A stretch of 64,000 nt of DNA from Luteimicrobium xylanilyticum (GTDB lineage: Bacteria > Actinomycetota > Actinomycetes > Actinomycetales > Cellulomonadaceae): positions 3,286,001-3,350,000 of the forward strand of contig NZ_CP045529.1 in assembly GCF_009429125.1 (NCBI RefSeq), given 5' to 3'. Numbering within the stretch: the first letter of the stretch is position 1; each line of letters begins with the position of its first letter. Of the stretch, positions 48,366 through 60,566 are shown in pieces. The notes beneath the pieces are model-generated. The model was not told where the DNA came from. It was given only the letters and a program-made list of their open reading frames with translations, and ran no database searches. The position numbers were made by a program, and so were the translations under genes.

Positions 48366-49829
48366 TCAGCCGGACGACGCGGGGCGCCGCACGCCGTCGT
48401 CGGGCGCGTGGCGGGTCAGGAAGTCGTAGACGTCGGTCTGGTCGACGCCGGGGAACGCGCCGGTCGGCAGCGGACCGAACGTCTGCCGCCGCATGCGGGC
48501 GCTCGGCCACGACGCCTCGGCCCAGCGCGCGCTCACGGCGTCCGGCGGGCGACGGCAGCACGCGTCGTCGGGACAGGTCGAGGTGCGGCGCGCGGTCGTG
48601 TCCCGGCCCCGGAACCACTTCGACTGCGCGAACGGCACCCCGACGGTGACGGTGAAGTCGCCCGACGCCGTCGCCCCGGCCTGGGTGGAGCACCAGAACG
48701 TGCCCGCCGGGGTGTCGGTGTACTGGTACCACTCGGTGGTGCGGTCGTGGCTCGTGAACGCGGTGCGCGCCCCGAACCACCGGCACACGGGCTGGCCCTC
48801 GATCGCGCCCGTCACGTCCGCGCGGAGCAGGAAACCGTCGTTCTCGTAGCCCCGGTACAGCGAGCCGTCCTCCTGCACGCGCAGGAAGTGGCAGCGGATC
48901 CCGAGCACGACGGTCGCCAGGTTGGTGAAGCGCCGTGCCGCGGCCTCGTGCGTCACACCGAACGCGTCGCGGAGGTCCTCGATCGCGAGGTCGCGGTCGT
49001 GCTTGCGCGCCTCGAGCCACGGCCCCGCGACGAACCGCGGCATGAGGCACGCGGCCGCGAAGTAGTTGATCTCGTTGCGCTGGCCCAGGAACGCCTCGTA
49101 CGACGCCGGCCGCGCGTGCTCGAGCACCCGATGGGCGATGGCCTGCAGCGCGAGCGAGCGCAGGCCGTGGCCGCCCGGGATCGACGACGACGGCAGGTAG
49201 ATCCGCCGGTTCTCCAGGTCCGTGACGGTGCGGGTGGTCGGCGGGAGGTCGCCGACGTGGACGAGCTCGAAGCCGAGCTGCTGCGCCATCACGGTGACCA
49301 TGCGGTGCGTGAGCGCGCCGCCCTCGTAGCCCGCCCGGCGGACCATCTCCTCCGCGACGTCCTCGATCTCGGCGAGGTGGTTGTCGCGGGCCTGCATGCC
49401 GAGCCGCACGGCGGTGTTGGCCCGGCGCGCCTGCTCGGGGGTCGCGATCGACTCCGACTCGCGGCGCGCGAGCTCGCCGTGCAGTCCGACGAGCGACTCG
49501 AGGACCGGCATCGGAAGCTTCTGCGAGACCTTGACGCTCGGGAGACCGAGCGTCGCGTAGAGCGGGCGCCGCTGCGCGCGCTCGAGCTCGATCTCGAGGG
49601 CGTCACGCGGGGTGGGGGCGTCGTCGGTCAGGAGGTCCGTGAGCGGGACGCCGAGCGCGTCGGCGACCCGCTGGAGCAGGGACAGCCGCGGCTCACGGCG
49701 TCCGTTCTCGATCTGCGAGAGCTGGCTCGGCGCGGCGCCGGCCTGCTCGCCGAGGGCGTCGAGCGTCAGGCCCGCCTGGGTGCGGAAGTGCCGGATCCTT
49801 CGGCCGATGGTCAGCGGTTCGGTGGCCAT
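48366..49829 (-). CDS. ramB: RamB/ScfR-family transcriptional regulator
   Basis: A 487-aa protein with N-terminal XRE helix-turn-helix (about 8-62; TLDALGEQAGAAPSQLSQIE). A central region resembles the DUF955/IrrE-like fold without its HExxH zinc motif (SLALQAIAHRVLEHARP, then NEINYFAAACLMP). The Cys-rich C-terminal ScfR domain contains CPDDACCRRPPD. RamB of Corynebacterium controls acetate and gluconeogenic genes; divergence from pckG fits. TATCGT 8 nt before ATG 49829 suggests a leaderless start under an overlapping palindrome. Confidence 0.88.
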   Translation of the reverse strand: MATEPLTIGRRIRHFRTQAGLTLDALGEQAGAAPSQLSQIENGRREPRLSLLQRVADALGVPLTDLLTDDAPTPRDALEIELERAQRRPLYATLGLPSVKVSQKLPMPVLESLVGLHGELARRESESIATPEQARRANTAVRLGMQARDNHLAEIEDVAEEMVRRAGYEGGALTHRMVTVMAQQLGFELVHVGDLPPTTRTVTDLENRRIYLPSSSIPGGHGLRSLALQAIAHRVLEHARPASYEAFLGQRNEINYFAAACLMPRFVAGPWLEARKHDRDLAIEDLRDAFGVTHEAAARRFTNLATVVLGIRCHFLRVQEDGSLYRGYENDGFLLRADVTGAIEGQPVCRWFGARTAFTSHDRTTEWYQYTDTPAGTFWCSTQAGATASGDFTVTVGVPFAQSKWFRGRDTTARRTSTCPDDACCRRPPDAVSARWAEASWPSARMRRQTFGPLPTGAFPGVDQTDVYDFLTRHAPDDGVRRPASSG

Positions 49830-49832
49830 CGC

Positions 49833-49861
49833 TTCACGATACGTGAAGATCGGTTGATCTT
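49833..49861. promoter_or_regulatory. Two overlapping palindromes between ramB-like gene and pckG
   Basis: TTCACG-ATA-CGTGAA (49833-49847) and AAGATC-GGTT-GATCTT (49846-49861) overlap by two bases. The first covers the predicted regulator -10. Neither matches the RamB consensus I know (AAAACTTTGCAAA), so the binding factor is open. Confidence 0.55.
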
Positions 49862-49945
49862 TACAGCAGATCGGCGCGGAATTCGCGAGACACGCGCGTC
49901 AGGGTGGAGACAGCCCCGTTCGGACCGACTCCCGAGGTGACGATC

Positions 49946-51916
49946 ATGACGTTGACCGCCGACCCCCGCACCACCGCCAACCCCCGCCGGACCCGCGCGC
50001 TCGAGGAGACGCTGCGTGCGCCGTCGGGCCGGGAGCTGCCCAGCCGTCCCGGCGGGCGGCCGGCCGTGGACCCGCTTCCCGGCGCCGCCGGACTCACCGC
50101 GACGGCATGGGTCGAGGCCGTCGCGGGGCTCACGCGCCCCGACGACGTCGTCTGGGTCGACGGCACCGACGCCTGGCGCCGGACGCTCACCCGGACCATG
50201 GTCGAGACGGGCACGCTGATCCCCCTCAACCCCGAGCTGCGCCCCGGCTCCTACCTCGCGCGGTCCGCACCGAGCGACGTGGCGCGCGTCGAGGCCCGCA
50301 CCTTCATCTGCTCCGAGCACGAGGACGACGCAGGCCCCACCAACAACTGGCGCGAGCCCGCCGTCATGCGCGCCGAGCTCCGCGGAGCGTTCGACGGGTC
50401 GATGCGCGGCCGGACGATGTACGTCGTCCCGTTCTCGATGGGCCCCGTGGGCGGGGCGCTGTCGAAGCTCGGCGTCCAGGTCACCGACTCCCCCTACGCC
50501 GCGCTGTCGATGCTCACCATGACGCGAGTGAGCCCCGAGGTGCTGCGCCGGGTCGCCGCGGGCGAGGAGTTCGTGCCGTGCGTCCACTCGGTGGGCGCGC
50601 CGCTCGTCGCGGGCGACGGCACCCGCACCGAGGACGTCCCCTGGCCGTGCAACGACCTCAAGTACATCGTCCAGTTCCCGCAGTCGCGCGAGATCTGGTC
50701 GTACGGGTCCGGCTACGGCGGCAACGCGCTGCTCGGCAAGAAGTGCTTCGCGCTCCGCATCGCGTCGGCGATGGCGCGCGACGAGGGCTGGCTCGCCGAG
50801 CACATGCTCCTCATCCGCGTCACCACCCCTGAGGGCCGGCCGTACCACGTCGCCGCCGCCTTCCCGTCGGCGTGCGGCAAGACCAACCTCGCGATGCTCC
50901 AGCCCACCCTCCCCGGCTGGAAGGTCGAGACCCTGGGCGACGACATCGTCTGGATGAAGCCCGACGCCGACGGCCGGCTGCGCGCCGTCAACCCCGAGTC
51001 CGGGTTCTTCGGGGTCGCGCCCGGGACCGGCGAGACCACCAACCCCGTCGCGGTCGAGACGCTCCGCAAGGACGTGATCTTCACCAACGTCGCGCTCACC
51101 GACGACGGCGACGTCTGGTGGGAGGGCCTCACCCCCGAGGTCCCCGACCACCTCGTCGACTGGCAGGGGAACGACTGGACGCCCGCCGACGGACGGCCCG
51201 CCGCGCACCCCAACTCGCGGTTCACCGTCGCCGCCGCCCAGTGCCCGACGATCGCCGACGACTGGGAGAGCCCCGAGGGTGTCCCCGTCGACGCGATCGT
51301 CTTCGGTGGGCGCCGCGCCACCAACGTGCCGCTCGTCGCCCAGGCGTACTCGTGGGCGCACGGGGTGTTCCTCGGCGCGACCGTCTCGTCCGAGCGCACC
51401 GCCGCCGCGGAAGGGAAGGTCGGCGAGCTCCGCCGCGACCCGTTCGCCATGCTGCCGTTCGCCGGCTACAACATGGCCGACCACTGGGCCCACTGGCTCC
51501 GCGTGGGTGACGCCCTCGCCCCCGAGACTCGCCCCAAGGTCTTCCAGGTCAACTGGTTCCGCCGCGGCAGCGATGGGTCGTTCCTGTGGCCCGGGTTCGG
51601 CGAGAACGCCCGCGTGCTGGCCTGGATGGTCCGGCAGGTCGAGCAGACGCGACCGGACCGCCTCGGCTCTGCCCGCGGTGGCGCCCGGCCCTCGCCCGTC
51701 GGCCTCGTCCCCGACGCCGACGCGCTCGACACCACCGGCCTCGACCTGGCCGACGGCGCGCTCGACGAGCTCTTCTCCGTCGACCCCGAACGCTGGAGGG
51801 GCGAGTGCGACCTCACCGAGGAGTTCTTCGCGGTCTTCGGCGAGCGGGTCCCGGCCGCGCTGCGCGACCAGCTCCGGCACCTGCGGGACCGGCTGGACGA
51901 CGAGCGCCTGAGCTGA
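49946..51916 (+). CDS. pckG: Phosphoenolpyruvate carboxykinase (GTP)
   Basis: A 656-aa gluconeogenic enzyme converting oxaloacetate and GTP to PEP. The kinase-1a P-loop is [12 protein letters not shown] near 308-318, with [19 protein letters not shown] and the guanine-site region [19 protein letters not shown]. It is full length. ATG 49946 has GAGGTGA 5 nt upstream. It is controlled from a gap with paired palindromes shared with the RamB-like gene. Confidence 0.96.
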   Translation: MTLTADPRTTANPRRTRALEETLRAPSGRELPSRPGGRPAVDPLPGAAGLTATAWVEAVAGLTRPDDVVWVDGTDAWRRTLTRTMVETGTLIPLNPELRPGSYLARSAPSDVARVEARTFICSEHEDDAGPTNNWREPAVMRAELRGAFDGSMRGRTMYVVPFSMGPVGGALSKLGVQVTDSPYAALSMLTMTRVSPEVLRRVAAGEEFVPCVHSVGAPLVAGDGTRTEDVPWPCNDLKYIVQFPQSREIWSYGSGYGGNALLGKKCFALRIASAMARDEGWLAEHMLLIRVTTPEGRPYHVAAAFPSACGKTNLAMLQPTLPGWKVETLGDDIVWMKPDADGRLRAVNPESGFFGVAPGTGETTNPVAVETLRKDVIFTNVALTDDGDVWWEGLTPEVPDHLVDWQGNDWTPADGRPAAHPNSRFTVAAAQCPTIADDWESPEGVPVDAIVFGGRRATNVPLVAQAYSWAHGVFLGATVSSERTAAAEGKVGELRRDPFAMLPFAGYNMADHWAHWLRVGDALAPETRPKVFQVNWFRRGSDGSFLWPGFGENARVLAWMVRQVEQTRPDRLGSARGGARPSPVGLVPDADALDTTGLDLADGALDELFSVDPERWRGECDLTEEFFAVFGERVPAALRDQLRHLRDRLDDERLS

Positions 51917-51919
51917 AGC

Positions 51920-52006
51920 ACCCCGTTCGCCGAGTGTGACGCCCCGTTCGCCGAGTGTGACGTCGTCGCACTCGGCGAACGGGGCGTCGCACTCGGCGGG
52001 CAGGGC
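51920..52006. repeat. 21-bp repeat units in inverted array after pckG
   Basis: Two forward units (51920, 51941) and two reversed units (51965, 51986) share the core CGTTCGCCGAGTG or its complement. They can fold into an imperfect 42-bp hairpin with a 3-nt loop, which probably terminates pckG. Period and core match the tandem array at 29787-29870. Confidence 0.85.
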
Positions 52007-52021
52007 GCGCAGACTGGACGC

Positions 52022-53077
52022 ATGAGCGTCGGGATCCCCGAGACGATGCGGGCGTGGGTCGTCGAACGACCCGGGCCGCTCGAGACACGACCGCTGCGGG
52101 AGGTCGAGCTCCCCGTCCCCGAACCCGGTCCCGGGGAGCTGCTCGTCCGGGTGCTGGCGTGCGGCGTCTGCCGGACGGATCTCCACGTCACCGAGGGCGA
52201 CCTGGCCGTGCACCGGCCGCGCATCGTGCCCGGGCACGAGGTCGTCGGTGAGGTCGTGGCGGTCGGGCGGCCCGTCGAGGAACCCGACGCGCGGCGACCC
52301 GCCGCCGACGGCACGCTCGGCGTCGGCGACCGTGTCGGGGTCGCGTGGCTCCGGCACACGTGCGGCGTGTGCGCGTACTGCCTGCGCGGCGCCGAGAACC
52401 TGTGCCCCCGCTCGCGGTACACCGGCTGGGACGCCGACGGCGGGTACGCCGAGTACACGACCGTGCCCGCGGACTTCGCGTACCGGCTCCCGGCCGGCTA
52501 CGACGACGTCGACCTCGCACCGCTCCTGTGCGCCGGGATCATCGGGTACCGCGCGCTGCGCCGTACGTCCCTGCCCGACGGCGGCCGGCTCGGCCTCTAC
52601 GGGTTCGGCGGGTCCGCGCACCTGACCGCGCAGGTCGCGCTCGCGCAGGGGGCGACGCTCCACGTCCTCACACGGGGCGCCGCCGCGCAGGAGCTGGCGC
52701 TACGGCTCGGGGCGTCGTCGGCCCGGGGCGCGTACGACGATCCGCCCGAACCGCTCGACGGCGCCGTCCTGTTCGCGCCCGTCGGCGACCTCGTGCCCGT
52801 CGCGATGCGCGCGCTCGACCGGGGTGGCGTCCTCGCCGTCGCGGGGATCCACCTGTCCGACGTCCCCCCGCTCGTCTACGAGACCGACCTGTTCTACGAG
52901 AAGGAGCTGCGGTCGGTGACGTCGAACACCCGCGACGACGGCCGCGGGCTGCTCGCGTTCGCCGCCGACCACCGGCTCGACGTCGACGCCCACCCCTATC
53001 CGCTCGACCGTGCCGACGAGGCGCTGGCGGATCTCGAGGCGGGCGCGTTCGCGGGCGCGGCGGTCCTCGTCCCCTGA
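52022..53077 (+). CDS. Zinc-dependent alcohol dehydrogenase
   Basis: A 351-aa medium-chain dehydrogenase. Catalytic zinc ligands fit Cys 50 (CGVCRTDLH), the GHE at 71-73 and a later Cys in APLLCAG. The structural zinc uses Cys 114, 117, 120 and 128. The nucleotide-binding Gly motif is YGFGGSAH. Family length is normal; the substrate is unknown. CAGACT shortly upstream and no Shine-Dalgarno suggest a leaderless start. Confidence 0.93.
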   Translation: MSVGIPETMRAWVVERPGPLETRPLREVELPVPEPGPGELLVRVLACGVCRTDLHVTEGDLAVHRPRIVPGHEVVGEVVAVGRPVEEPDARRPAADGTLGVGDRVGVAWLRHTCGVCAYCLRGAENLCPRSRYTGWDADGGYAEYTTVPADFAYRLPAGYDDVDLAPLLCAGIIGYRALRRTSLPDGGRLGLYGFGGSAHLTAQVALAQGATLHVLTRGAAAQELALRLGASSARGAYDDPPEPLDGAVLFAPVGDLVPVAMRALDRGGVLAVAGIHLSDVPPLVYETDLFYEKELRSVTSNTRDDGRGLLAFAADHRLDVDAHPYPLDRADEALADLEAGAFAGAAVLVP

Positions 53078-53086
53078 CCGCGACGT

Positions 53087-53126
53087 GTCAGAACCCGGGA
53101 CGGCTCTACCCACGCCAGGTTCTGAC
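53087..53126 (+). terminator. Terminator-like hairpin before trmL
   Basis: GTCAGAACC and GGTTCTGAC form a 9-bp perfect stem with a 22-nt loop, 10 nt after the dehydrogenase stop. Confidence 0.6.
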
Positions 53127-53147
53127 CGGTCTGGCGACAATGGTGCC

Positions 53148-53618
53148 GTGACCCTTCCCGACCTCGCCTTCTTCGAGCCCCGCATCGCCGGCAACACCGG
53201 CAACGCGATCCGCCTGTCCGCCGTCACCGGCACGACGCTCCACCTCGTCGAACCGCTCGGGTTCGACCTGTCGGAACCCAAGCTGCGCCGGGCCGGCCTG
53301 GACTACCACGACCTGGCGAGCGTCGTCGTGCACACGGACTTCGAGGCTCTCCTCGCGGCCCGGCCCGACGCGCGGGTCTACGCGTTCGAGGTCGACGCGA
53401 CGACCCGCTACACCGACGTCACCTACGGCCCGGGCGACATCCTGCTGTTCGGACCGGAGCCGACGGGCCTGCCCGACGAGGTCGTGGCGCACCCGCGTGT
53501 CACGGAGCACGTCAAGATCCCGATGCTGCCGTCGCGGCGGTCGCTCAACCTGACGTCGAGCGCGTCGATCGCGATCTACGAGGCCTGGCGACAGGTCGGG
53601 TTCGCCGGAGGGTCGTGA
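53148..53618 (+). CDS. trmL: tRNA (cytidine(34)-2'-O)-methyltransferase
   Basis: A 156-aa SPOUT enzyme methylating the wobble ribose of tRNA-Leu species in E. coli. Motifs: FFEPRIAGNTGNAIRLSA at the N-terminus, FGPEPTGLPDEV, and the knot LPSRRSLNLTSSASIAIYEA. GACAAT lies 7 nt before GTG 53148, consistent with a leaderless message. Confidence 0.93.
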   Translation: MTLPDLAFFEPRIAGNTGNAIRLSAVTGTTLHLVEPLGFDLSEPKLRRAGLDYHDLASVVVHTDFEALLAARPDARVYAFEVDATTRYTDVTYGPGDILLFGPEPTGLPDEVVAHPRVTEHVKIPMLPSRRSLNLTSSASIAIYEAWRQVGFAGGS

Positions 53619-53640
53619 CGTAGCGCGTCGCCCGGTGCGG

Positions 53641-54729
53641 TCAGCGGCCGGTCCCGTCGACGGCGAGCGGCTCGATCGCGGCGAGCTCGTCGTCGGTGAG
53701 CGCGGGCCCGCTGACGGCGGCGACGTTCCCCTCGAGCTGGGCGACGCTGCTCGCGCCCACGAGCGCGGAGGTGATGCGGTCGTCGCGCAGCACCCACGAG
53801 AGCGCGAGCTGTGCGAGCGTCTGGCCGCGGTCGGACGCGATCTCGTCGAGGGCCCGCGCCCGCTCGAGGTAGCTCTCGGAGAGGTTCTTCTCCGACAGGA
53901 ACGGCGACGTGGTCGACGCGGCGCGCGAGCCCGCCGGCGCCGAGCCCGACAGGTAGCGGTCGGTCAGCAGCCCCTGCTGGAGCGGGGAGAACACGATCGT
54001 CCCGACGCCGAGGTCACCGACGGCGTCGAGCAGCGGCTCGCGCTGGCGGCCGTCGTAGCCGTCGTCGACGACGTTCTCGACGTGCCGGTTGAACATCGAG
54101 TAGCTGGGCTGGTGGATCGTGAGCGGCGTGCCGAGCTCGGCGAGGATCCCGGCGGCCTCGCGCGTGCGCGACGCCGAGTAGTTCGACACCCCGACGTACA
54201 GCGCCTTGCCGGACTTCACGACGTCGTGCAGCGCCGTCATGGTCTCCTCGAGCGGCGTCTCGGTGTCGGGCCGGTGGTGGTAGAAGACGTCGACGTGGTC
54301 GAGGCCCATCCGCTGCAGGGACCGGTCGAGCGACGACAGCAGGTACTTGCGCGAGCCGCCGTCCTGGTACGGGCCGACGCCCATGCCGTAGCCGGCCTTG
54401 GTCGAGATGACGAGCTCGTCGCGGTAGCGGCCGAGCCCCTGGGCGAGGTGGCGGCCGAAGTTCTCCTCGGCCGAGCCGGCGACGGGCCCGTAGTTGTTGG
54501 CGAGGTCGAAGTGGGTCACGCCGAGGTCGAAGGCGCGGTGCAGGACGGCGCGCTGGGTCTCGAGGCTGTCGACGCTCCCGAAGTTGTGCCACAGCCCGAG
54601 CGAGATCGCGGGCAGCACGAGCCCGGAGCGCCCGCTCCGGCGGTACGGCATGCGACCGTCGTAGCGGTCGTCGTCGGCGAGGTAGCGGTCGGCGGGGTAC
54701 TCGGGGCGCATCGGCGAGCTCGTGGACAT
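53641..54729 (-). CDS. Aldo/keto reductase (YghZ-like)
   Basis: A 362-aa NADPH oxidoreductase. The catalytic tetrad is visible: Asp 75 and Tyr 80 in HFDLANNYGP, Lys 111 in VISTKAGYG and His in FYHHRPD. It is closest in style to the L-glyceraldehyde-3-phosphate/methylglyoxal reductases (YghZ). It may detoxify carbonyls; substrate unproven. CAGGAT 6 nt before ATG 54729 may be a -10. Confidence 0.93.
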   Translation of the reverse strand: MSTSSPMRPEYPADRYLADDDRYDGRMPYRRSGRSGLVLPAISLGLWHNFGSVDSLETQRAVLHRAFDLGVTHFDLANNYGPVAGSAEENFGRHLAQGLGRYRDELVISTKAGYGMGVGPYQDGGSRKYLLSSLDRSLQRMGLDHVDVFYHHRPDTETPLEETMTALHDVVKSGKALYVGVSNYSASRTREAAGILAELGTPLTIHQPSYSMFNRHVENVVDDGYDGRQREPLLDAVGDLGVGTIVFSPLQQGLLTDRYLSGSAPAGSRAASTTSPFLSEKNLSESYLERARALDEIASDRGQTLAQLALSWVLRDDRITSALVGASSVAQLEGNVAAVSGPALTDDELAAIEPLAVDGTGR

Positions 54730-54806
54730 GGGGCCATCCTGCCACCGGCACGCCGCACGTCCGAAACGATTCGATGCACGGCGCCCCGCACACAGGCCGG
54801 CCGGGC

Positions 54807-55850
54807 TCAGGCCGACGCGCGGACCTGCAGCGTGGGGACGAACACCCGGGACACCGGGGCTCCGCCCGGACCGGCGAGCCGCTCGACCAGGAGGTCGACC
54901 ATCGCCTCGCCCATCTCCTCGAGCGGCTGCCGCACGGTCGTGAGCGCAGGCCGCGCGTAGCGCGCCGGGAGCGAGTCGTCGAAGCCGACGACCGCGACGT
55001 CGTCGGGCACGGTCCGCCCTGCGTCCGCGAGCGCATGGAGCGCCCCGATGCCCATGAGGTCGTTGGCGGCGAAGACGCCGTCGAGGTCGGGGTGCTGGGC
55101 GAGGAGCTCGCGCATCGCCCGCTCGCCCGACTCCACGGTGAAGCTCCCGGTGAGAACGGGCACGTAGCTGCGCCCGTGCCGCGCCATGCTCTCGAGGAAG
55201 CCGGCCAGCCGCTCGGCCGCGGCGGGGACGTCGAGAGGACCCGAGATCACGGCTGGCCGGCGCGCGCCACGTTCGACGAGCCGGCCAGCCGCCAGCGCGG
55301 CGCCCTGCCGATGACCGACGTCGACCCAGTCGGCGCGGACGCCGTCGGGCGGGCGGGAGAACGTGACGACGGGGTGGCCGGCCTCGACCAGCCGCCCGGG
55401 GAGCGGGTCGTGCGGGGCTGTCGAGATGAGGAGCGCGCCGTCGGCGCCGCGCCGGGCCAGGAACGCGTCGACACGGTCGCGCTCGGTGTCGGACTCGGCG
55501 AGCATGAGGACGGGGTGGAGCTCGCGGCGCGAGAGCGCTCTCACGAGCGCGCTGGAGAGGCGGCCGAAGAACGGGTCCCCGTAGACCTCCTCCGGGCTCG
55601 CCTCGTGGTCCACGCCCGCACCGGAGACGACGATCGCGACCGACCCGCTCTGCCGCGTGACGAGCGACCGGGCCGCGGGGTTCGGCACGTAGCGCGTGGT
55701 CTTCACGGCCTCCTGGACCGCCTCGACGATGTGCGGGGCGACCCCCGGCTTGCCGTTGACGACCCGGGACACCGAGGCGCGGGACACCCCCGCGACGCGC
55801 GCGACGTCCTCGAGGGTCGGCAGCGTCGTCGGGTGCGGGTCCTCACTCAC
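54807..55850 (-). CDS. LacI-family regulator of the CBM32 locus
   Basis: A 347-aa repressor with helix-turn-helix LEDVARVAGVSRASVSRVV (about 13-31), hinge YVPNPAARSLVTRQSGS and a sugar-binding C-terminal domain. It is divergent from three secreted carbohydrate-active genes, with a perfect 12-bp palindrome at the first one. The same palindrome recurs inside this gene (55531-55542). GTG 55850 has TATCGT exactly 6 nt upstream, so it is probably leaderless. Confidence 0.92.
   Translation of the reverse strand: MSEDPHPTTLPTLEDVARVAGVSRASVSRVVNGKPGVAPHIVEAVQEAVKTTRYVPNPAARSLVTRQSGSVAIVVSGAGVDHEASPEEVYGDPFFGRLSSALVRALSRRELHPVLMLAESDTERDRVDAFLARRGADGALLISTAPHDPLPGRLVEAGHPVVTFSRPPDGVRADWVDVGHRQGAALAAGRLVERGARRPAVISGPLDVPAAAERLAGFLESMARHGRSYVPVLTGSFTVESGERAMRELLAQHPDLDGVFAANDLMGIGALHALADAGRTVPDDVAVVGFDDSLPARYARPALTTVRQPLEEMGEAMVDLLVERLAGPGGAPVSRVFVPTLQVRASA
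55531..55542. promoter_or_regulatory. Candidate auxiliary operator inside the lacI-type gene
   Basis: GAGAGCGCTCTC here is identical to the operator candidate at 55964-55975, 433 bp away. It lies in coding sequence (codons for ALSRR). The arrangement recalls the intragenic O2 of the lac operon, which supports repression by DNA looping. Confidence 0.5.
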
Positions 55851-55922
55851 CCGGACACGATATCCCGAGAGAGCGCGATCCTGGCGCGGTCTCATGCCGC
55901 GGAGGTCGAGACACCGCAACGC

Positions 55923-55975
55923 TTGACACCTTCGCGACGACCGGGTGAAACTCGGAACCAGCGGAGAGCGCTCTC
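55923..55975 (+). promoter_or_regulatory. Promoter and operator of the CBM32 gene set
   Basis: TTGACA (55923-55928) is a consensus -35; a weak -10 (TGAAAC or GAAACT) follows at 17-18 nt. The palindrome GAGAGCGCTCTC (55964-55975) lies at about the start of transcription. The remaining 150 nt to the ATG form the 5' leader, with AAGGAG at 56118-56123. Confidence 0.65.
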
Positions 55976-56127
55976 TGACCTTCTCCGCCGCAGGGGAAGC
56001 ACCGACCCGCCGCGGCACCGACGCCCCGGCGGCGCACCACCGACACAGGCAGCACCAGCTCGACGGAGAACTGGGTGTGCGGCGCACGCCGCAGCTCGCC
56101 GCGGGCTGGCCCCATCCAAGGAGCCAT

Positions 56128-58818
<2,691 letters not shown>

Positions 58819-58873
58819 CCGACCGGTGACGGTCCGCCACGAACCACCAGGAAGCACCAGGAGGGGAAGCACC

Positions 58874-60415
58874 ATGCGCACGAGAAGCGTCAACCGCACG
58901 AGAACCACCCTCAGGAGAACGCACCGCGGCGCCGTCGTCGTCGCCGCTACCGCGCTGACCGCCGCGGCGTCCGCGGTCGCCCTCGCGCTCGCGACGTCGG
59001 CGAACGCGACCCCGCAGGGCGCGCTCGCGCACGTGGGGCACGCAGGGCACGTCATGGCCCAGACCGGCACGAGCGCCCAGGACGCGGCGCTCGTCGTGGC
59101 CGCCGACGCCCAGGCCACGGACATCGCCCAGGGCAAGACGGCCTCCGCCTCGTCCGCCGAGGGCGACGACTACGTGGCGTCCAAGGCGGTCGACGGCAAC
59201 GGTTCGACCCGCTGGGCGAGCCAGCAGTCCGACGCCCAGTGGATCACGGTCGACCTCGGCTCGACGGCCACGATCGACCACCTCGTGATCGACTGGGAGG
59301 CCGCGTACGGCAAGGCGTTCACCGTCCAGACGTCGGACGACAACAGTGCCTGGACCACCGTCGCGACGGTGACGAACGGCACGGGCGGCAACCAGACGGT
59401 CGCGGCGTCGGGTGCGGGGCGCTACGTGCGTCTCGCGTTCACGCAGCGCGGCACCGGCTACGGGTACTCCATCTACAGCCTGCACGTGTTCGGCACGGGC
59501 GGCACGGACCCCGCGCCGTACAACCCGCGGCCGCTGCCCGAGGCGCCTCCCGGCGCCGACACGACGGTGACGCACCACGAGTTCCAGATGAACTGCACCG
59601 TGAACCACACGCTGTTCGACGACCCGCTCATCCTCCCGGGGAAGCCCGGCGCGTCGCACAACCACTCGTTCATGGGGAACCTCGACACGAACGCGTCGTC
59701 CACGCCCGAGACCCTGCTCAACGGTTCCGGGACGAGCTGCACCGTCGCCCAGGACAAGTCGGCCTACTGGTTCCCCACGATGTACCGCGGTGACGGCCAG
59801 GTCATCTCGCCGGACCTGCAGACGATCTACTACAAGTCGGGAATCATCGACTACAAGAAGGTCCACCCGTTCCCCGCCGGCCTCCGGTTCTACGCGGGCA
59901 GCCCGATGTTCACCGAGGAGCAGTTCAAGGACGCGCCCGGCACCGTCGAGGGCTGGGAGTGCGGGGACTCGACCAAGAACTGGACGATCCCTGCCTACTG
60001 CGCCCCGGGCTCGCAGCTCAACGTGCGCTACCAGGCGCCGAGCTGCTGGGACGGCATCCACCTCGACTCCGCCGACCACCGCAGCCACATGGCCTACCCG
60101 GTCGACGGCGAGTGCCCGCCCGACCACCCGGTGGCGGTCCCGATGATCGAGATGAAGATCAGCTGGCCCGTGAGCGGCGACATGACGGGTGTCCACCTCG
60201 CGCCGATGACGATGCCCGACGGCTCCGTCATGAACGTGAACTGGCACTACGACTTCATGAACGGCTGGGACCAGACGGTCCTGTCCGCGCTCACGCAGCA
60301 CTGCATCAACGGCGGCCTGCAGTGCACACCCCACGGCAACGACATCTACAAGCCGTGGGCGGGCACCGTGCTCGACGACGCCGGCAACCTCGTCTGGCAG
60401 CCGAACCTGACCTGA
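58874..60415 (+). CDS. Secreted CBM32-DUF1996 protein
   Basis: A 513-aa exported protein. The signal peptide runs to about 45 (ANA-TP). A CBM32 domain covers about 80-195 (GKTASASSAEGDDYVASKAV), then a Pro-rich linker and DUF1996 (about 225-500). The latter is rich in His/Cys: HHEFQMNCTVNHTLFDDP, GASHNHSFMGN, CWDGIHLDSADHRSHMAYP. DUF1996 is best known from fungal WSC-type secreted proteins and its activity is not established to my knowledge. It lies 55 nt after the glycosidase gene, so the two share a transcript. A terminator follows. Confidence 0.88.
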   Translation: MRTRSVNRTRTTLRRTHRGAVVVAATALTAAASAVALALATSANATPQGALAHVGHAGHVMAQTGTSAQDAALVVAADAQATDIAQGKTASASSAEGDDYVASKAVDGNGSTRWASQQSDAQWITVDLGSTATIDHLVIDWEAAYGKAFTVQTSDDNSAWTTVATVTNGTGGNQTVAASGAGRYVRLAFTQRGTGYGYSIYSLHVFGTGGTDPAPYNPRPLPEAPPGADTTVTHHEFQMNCTVNHTLFDDPLILPGKPGASHNHSFMGNLDTNASSTPETLLNGSGTSCTVAQDKSAYWFPTMYRGDGQVISPDLQTIYYKSGIIDYKKVHPFPAGLRFYAGSPMFTEEQFKDAPGTVEGWECGDSTKNWTIPAYCAPGSQLNVRYQAPSCWDGIHLDSADHRSHMAYPVDGECPPDHPVAVPMIEMKISWPVSGDMTGVHLAPMTMPDGSVMNVNWHYDFMNGWDQTVLSALTQHCINGGLQCTPHGNDIYKPWAGTVLDDAGNLVWQPNLT

Positions 60416-60423
60416 CGCGACCG

Positions 60424-60464
60424 CCGGGGCCCACGTCCTGGCCACACCTCGACGTGGGCTCCGG
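60424..60464 (+). terminator. Terminator after the DUF1996 gene
   Basis: CCGGGGCCCACGTC pairs with GACGTGGGCTCCGG (14 bp, one G-T wobble, 13-nt loop), 8 nt after the stop. The third CBM32 gene may therefore need its own promoter, which I cannot place with confidence. Confidence 0.75.
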
Positions 60465-60566
60465 CGCACGACCGACCATCCGCAACCAGCTCGACGACGA
60501 TCTGACGGCACCAGCGATCGGGACGCACCCCCGGTAGGGCTGGCTCACTCCCTGGAGAAGCCACTC

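Noticed and set aside
44809-49050. 1413-codon open frame on the minus strand
   Set aside because: It lies antisense to glpF, glpK and the ABC ATPase with their intact motifs. Long antisense frames are expected in GC-rich DNA and this one shows only low-complexity Arg/Asp/Val sequence.
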